This document shows positions 61,453-64,000 of a DNA stretch of 64,000 bases, piece after piece. Numbering within the stretch: the first letter of the stretch is position 1; each line of letters opens with the position of its first letter. The stretch is from Streptomyces atroolivaceus (GTDB taxonomy: Bacteria; Actinomycetota; Actinomycetes; Streptomycetales; Streptomycetaceae): the NCBI RefSeq assembly GCF_000717025.1, contig NZ_JNXG01000012.1, positions 62,001 to 126,000 of the forward strand, read 5' to 3'. The notes beneath the pieces were generated by a model that saw nothing but the letters and a program-made list of their open reading frames with translations, was not told the DNA's origin and made no database searches. Both the position numbers and the translations under genes were made by a program.

Positions 61453-61611
61453 AGAGGCGCAGCGCAGGTCCAGTTCCCGCCCGCCCTGTCCGTATGGGGG
61501 CACCGGGGACTCTCAGCCGCCCCCTTCGGAGCGGGCTCGGGCGGCGGGTTCGGGGCGGCGGCACGTCGGCCCCTCGCAGAAGGCCGGATCCGCACCTGGG
61601 ACCACGAGCGG

Positions 61612-62419
61612 ATGTCCGAGGGACCGAACCCACTGCCCGACCTGTGGCCGCTCGTGCCGTCCGGGGCCACCGACTGGCTGCTGGACCTGTGTGGCGACGG
61701 TCCTACCGGGTTCATGCCCCCGGCGATGCCTGACGCGGTCTGGGTGCTCAACGCCATGTACGAGCACGAGCACGGGCCGGTCGACGTGTCGTACGACGAG
61801 TACCACCAGGCACGTCCTGCCGAGGGGAGCACCCAGCTCCACATGGTCGGGAGCAACGGCCTCGACGACGTGAGCATCGCCACGGGGGGGGGGGAGGTCT
61901 GGGCCGTGCCCGGCATCCCGGCCCTGGCTGGCGGCGGCTGCGTCGGGCCGAGCTTGCCCGGCGGACCGGCGACCCGATGGTGCCCGTCGGGCTGATGCCG
62001 TCCTACCGCTGCTTCCCCTCGGGCGAGAAGGAGGGCAGCCGGCCACTGAGCATGATCCCGCCCCGACCGAAGGAAGCCTGGACCGTGAGACCTGGAACCG
62101 GCTGATCGCCGTCCTCGTCCAGTACAGCCCCGCAGGCCCGGAAACCCGCTGTCTGGCCTACTACCACCCGCTGACGCTCGGAGCCACCGACTTCGACGAC
62201 CTGCACGTGCGTGCGGGCCGGCTCGGCGACACCGGACTCCTGTACGACCAGTCCGACGCGGACTTCAGTCCGTCCAATCTCTGGGCCGCCGACCGCTCAT
62301 GGGTCCTGTGCACGGATTACGACCTGTGGGCCACCAAGGTCGCCGGTTCACCCGCCCTCATCACAGCATTGCTGAACGACTCCGAAATCGAGGCGGTTCG
62401 TCTGCCCTGGGCACACTGA
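61612..62419 (+). pseudogene. Multiply frameshifted hypothetical gene with an 11-G tract
   Basis: Coding-like sequence passes through three frames. Frame 1 to about 61880 includes AMPDAVWVLNAMYEHEHGPV and VSYDEYHQARPAEGSTQLHM. After a run of 11 G at 61884-61894 the sense moves to another frame (MVPVGLMPSYRCFPSGEKEG). Near 62080 it moves to a third (ETWNRLIAVLVQYSPAGPET; LWAADRSWVLCTDYDLWATK). Coding-like sequence also extends upstream to about 61475 without a start codon, in the same frame as the SWIM gene just past its stop. The family is not recognised. Confidence 0.65.
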
Positions 62420-62536
62420 TGACGAGCCGCGTGCCTCCTTTCCCAGCCCTGGAGCGCGTGCGCCTTCCATCTTCGTGTCCGCCTGGGCCTGACGGCCCCC
62501 TACGGTCCCGTGCACGGCGTCAGAGCCCTCCTGCGC

Positions 62537-63085
62537 TCAGGGTTTCGGGCCTGGGCCGAGGCGGCCCGTGGTGCGGGTGACCGAGTCGTAGTACCGCGCT
62601 TCGGTCCAAAGGCCCGTCGCGGCTGCCGTGCCGTCCGCCCTTGCGGGGAGCAGTCGGTCGTCGGGGACGGCCCACGCCGTGTCCCGCCCCCGGCCGAGTG
62701 TGATGTGCGGGACCCATCGGACAGGGTCGAGGAGGGGGTTTGGCCGGCCGCTGCGCGGTGCCTCGCGCACGACGCGCCACACGGTCTCCTGCAGGTGGAC
62801 CAGTACGTCGTCGGGCTGGACCGCCCAGGCCAGCACCTGCGTGCGGCCGGAGAAGCGCAGGAGCCCGCCGAGACGCAGCGGAACGGGAAGACCTGCGAAC
62901 GTCTGTCTCAGCCGGGCATGGACTCCGGCAGAGAGGGCGTCCGCCGTGGCGAGGGTGAGGTGCGGCCGGTTGGTCGGATGCCGGTGTGCGGCCTGGCTGG
63001 GCAGGCCCTCGTCTGCCAGACGGCGCCAGACGTCCCGGACGGCCCGGTCGGTCGCCTCGTCGGGCAGCAGTTCCACACTGTGCAC
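62537..63085 (-). CDS. 2H phosphoesterase, 2'-5' RNA ligase-like
   Basis: 182 residues from GTG 63085. Two H-x-T/S-h motifs of the 2H superfamily are visible: PHLTLA (about 41-46) and PHITLG (about 128-133), about 85 residues apart, as in LigT-like 2'-5' RNA ligase/cyclic phosphodiesterase proteins. The family opens or closes 2',5'-type phosphoester bonds, usually of RNA ends or cyclic nucleotides; the natural substrate here is unknown. It stands alone. Confidence 0.85.
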   Translation of the reverse strand: MHSVELLPDEATDRAVRDVWRRLADEGLPSQAAHRHPTNRPHLTLATADALSAGVHARLRQTFAGLPVPLRLGGLLRFSGRTQVLAWAVQPDDVLVHLQETVWRVVREAPRSGRPNPLLDPVRWVPHITLGRGRDTAWAVPDDRLLPARADGTAAATGLWTEARYYDSVTRTTGRLGPGPKP

Positions 63086-63412
63086 GCGGGCAGCTTACGA
63101 CCTCGTGTCGCCACGTGCGCGAAGGGCGCGGCGATGCCGGGTGAGCGGCGTCGTGCGGACCCGGGGCAGCCGGCCGGCGCAGGCCTTCACCGTCGGCAAG
63201 GGACGTGTCCCCGGAGGTCGCGTCGATGGACGCGTTCGCGCGCAGGACGATCGGCAACGGTGCACGGCAGACCGAGCCGCCGGCAGGCTCCCCTGCACGT
63301 ACGGCCCGTCCGAGCGAACGTGCCTCGCCCGGCCGGGCCGGCCCGGCGTGCGGCCGGGGGTCGGGTGTGGATGGATAGCGGGGTCCCTGTCCGCCGGCCA
63401 CGGAGTCCGCGT

Positions 63413-63622
63413 ATGTCCGACGCCCTGCCGGAACCCGTTGCGGAACAGCCCGTCGGGGCGCCGCTGCCCGGTGCCGCCGTGGCTCAGGTCGCGCCCGCCG
63501 GACCGGGCGGCGAAGCCGCCGTACGCGGCGTATCGCTCGATCTCGCTGCGCCCGCGGTCGCCCGGCATCCGGGCCCCGACCGTATGCTGATACCCGAGGC
63601 CGTGGTCCTGCTCATCGCCTGA
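63413..63622 (+). CDS. Possible small protein of 69 residues
   Basis: ATG 63413 has GGAG seven bases upstream, and the frame shows the third-position GC pattern of real genes. The product is Ala/Pro/Val-rich (MSDALPEPVAEQ...), ending GPDRMLIPEAVVLLIA. I recognise no family. It ends 95 bases before the decarboxylase start. The opposite strand is also open here with Arg-rich sequence, so this call is tentative. The 330 bases from 63086 to 63412 hold nothing clear. Confidence 0.35.
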   Translation: MSDALPEPVAEQPVGAPLPGAAVAQVAPAGPGGEAAVRGVSLDLAAPAVARHPGPDRMLIPEAVVLLIA

Positions 63623-63717
63623 AGGCGCCTACCTGCGAGGCTCCCATCAACGACACCAGCCGTACGCCACCGCCGGATTCCCCGGCAGCTCCGGGCTCCC
63701 CGCGTGCTGGGCGTTCA

Positions 63718-64000
63718 GTGAGGTATGCCGAGGCGCTCCGCCTCGCGGTGGCGGAGGGGCTGCTCGGTGAGGAGCGCCCACTTGCGGGCTTCCTGGACGC
63801 GGACGGGATACGCGACTCCGTGGACGCACTACGGGACGCCTTCGCCGCCGAGCCGGGTGTACGGGTACTGCACACCTTCGCCGCGAAGGCCGCCTCACTG
63901 ATCCCGGTGCTGCGGCTGCTCGCCGACTGCGGCATGGGCTGCGAGGTGGCCGGTCCGGGCGAACTGAGGCTCGCGGTCGAGGCGGGTTTCGCCCCGGAAC
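63718..64000 (+). CDS. PLP-dependent decarboxylase, LysA/ornithine-type (partial)
   Basis: The gene runs off the right edge. The visible 94 residues begin the alanine-racemase-fold barrel of group IV decarboxylases: GLLGEERPLAGFLDADGIRD, then VRVLHTFAAKAASLIPVLRL, where the Lys is the PLP-binding residue (YAVKAN in most relatives), then GMGCEVAGPGELRLAVEAGF. Diaminopimelate decarboxylase-like or a special amino acid decarboxylase are both possible. GTG 63718 is the only start codon close to the conserved sequence but lacks a ribosome site, so the start is uncertain. Confidence 0.75.
   Translation, partial: MRYAEALRLAVAEGLLGEERPLAGFLDADGIRDSVDALRDAFAAEPGVRVLHTFAAKAASLIPVLRLLADCGMGCEVAGPGELRLAVEAGFAPE

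Noticed and set aside
1..64000. CRISPR arrays, tRNA or rRNA genes, intact insertion sequences
   Set aside because: No regularly spaced repeats with unique spacers, no cloverleaf-like or rRNA sequence and no transposase-like protein were seen. The tandem repeats at 9215 and 55763 lie inside coding sequence without spacers.

Overview
The window is a GC-rich actinobacterial chromosome segment, almost certainly Streptomyces. The reasons are strong third-position GC bias, a SigB-type stress sigma factor with SpoIIE/receiver phosphatase and HATPase partners, a streptogrisin-type protease, an Rpf/LysM/M23 muralytic protein, GlxA-type AraC regulators, many secreted CBM32 enzymes, and chains of genes joined by 4-base ATGA/GTGA overlaps. 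I see no rRNA, tRNA, CRISPR array, intact insertion sequence or replication origin. Coordinates 1 to 19.9 kb: a partial short-chain dehydrogenase and an MFS carrier face a SigB-family sigma factor. Next comes a coupled receiver-phosphatase / CHASE3 histidine kinase / receiver trio, an anti-sigma-like ATPase, a DMT permease behind a possible leader ORF, an Rpf-LysM-M23 hydrolase, a decayed LacI regulator, two GlxA-type regulators, a cupin protein, a secreted S1 protease, a carboxylesterase, an HD-domain hydrolase and a MurE-like ligase. Coordinates 20.2 to 31.6 kb, all on the minus strand: a ten-gene operon read from 31.5 kb down to 20.2 kb. In order it encodes an ATP-grasp ligase, a DUF364 (putative metal-chelation) protein, an SbnA/cysteine-synthase-like PLP enzyme, an enolase-superfamily epimerase, an MFS exporter, a methyltransferase, and an Opp/Nik-type ABC importer (lipoprotein, two permeases, fused double ATPase). 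Its promoter is overlapped by a Fur/Zur-type palindrome. The gene set resembles make-export-recapture metallophore systems. Coordinates 31.7 to 48 kb: a DUF5709 protein, an ABC exporter, a MerR regulator with a HEAT-repeat partner, an LLM monooxygenase, an excisionase remnant, 6-phosphogluconate dehydrogenase, a DUF1996 secreted protein, two large secreted CBM32 carbohydrate-active enzymes and an intact LacI regulator. Five copies or near-copies of the palindrome GAGAGCGCTCTC lie in the window. They are upstream of both CBM32 genes, the protease gene and the dead lacI copy, with one orphan site. Coordinates 48.5 to 61.5 kb: five coupled genes (DUF4132 protein, a 1,729-residue protein ending in a probable winged helix, a MoxR AAA+ ATPase, a DUF5682-VWA fusion, a SWIM zinc-finger protein). 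This looks like an actinobacterial counterpart of the poorly understood E. coli yehI-yehL-yehM-yehP-yehQ locus. Coordinates 61.5 to 64 kb: a multiply frameshifted pseudogene with an 11-G tract, a 2H phosphoesterase, a possible small protein, and the start of a PLP-dependent decarboxylase cut by the window edge. The two best candidates for under-described biology are the metal-regulated operon at 20-31.6 kb and the MoxR/VWA/SWIM island at 48.5-61.5 kb.
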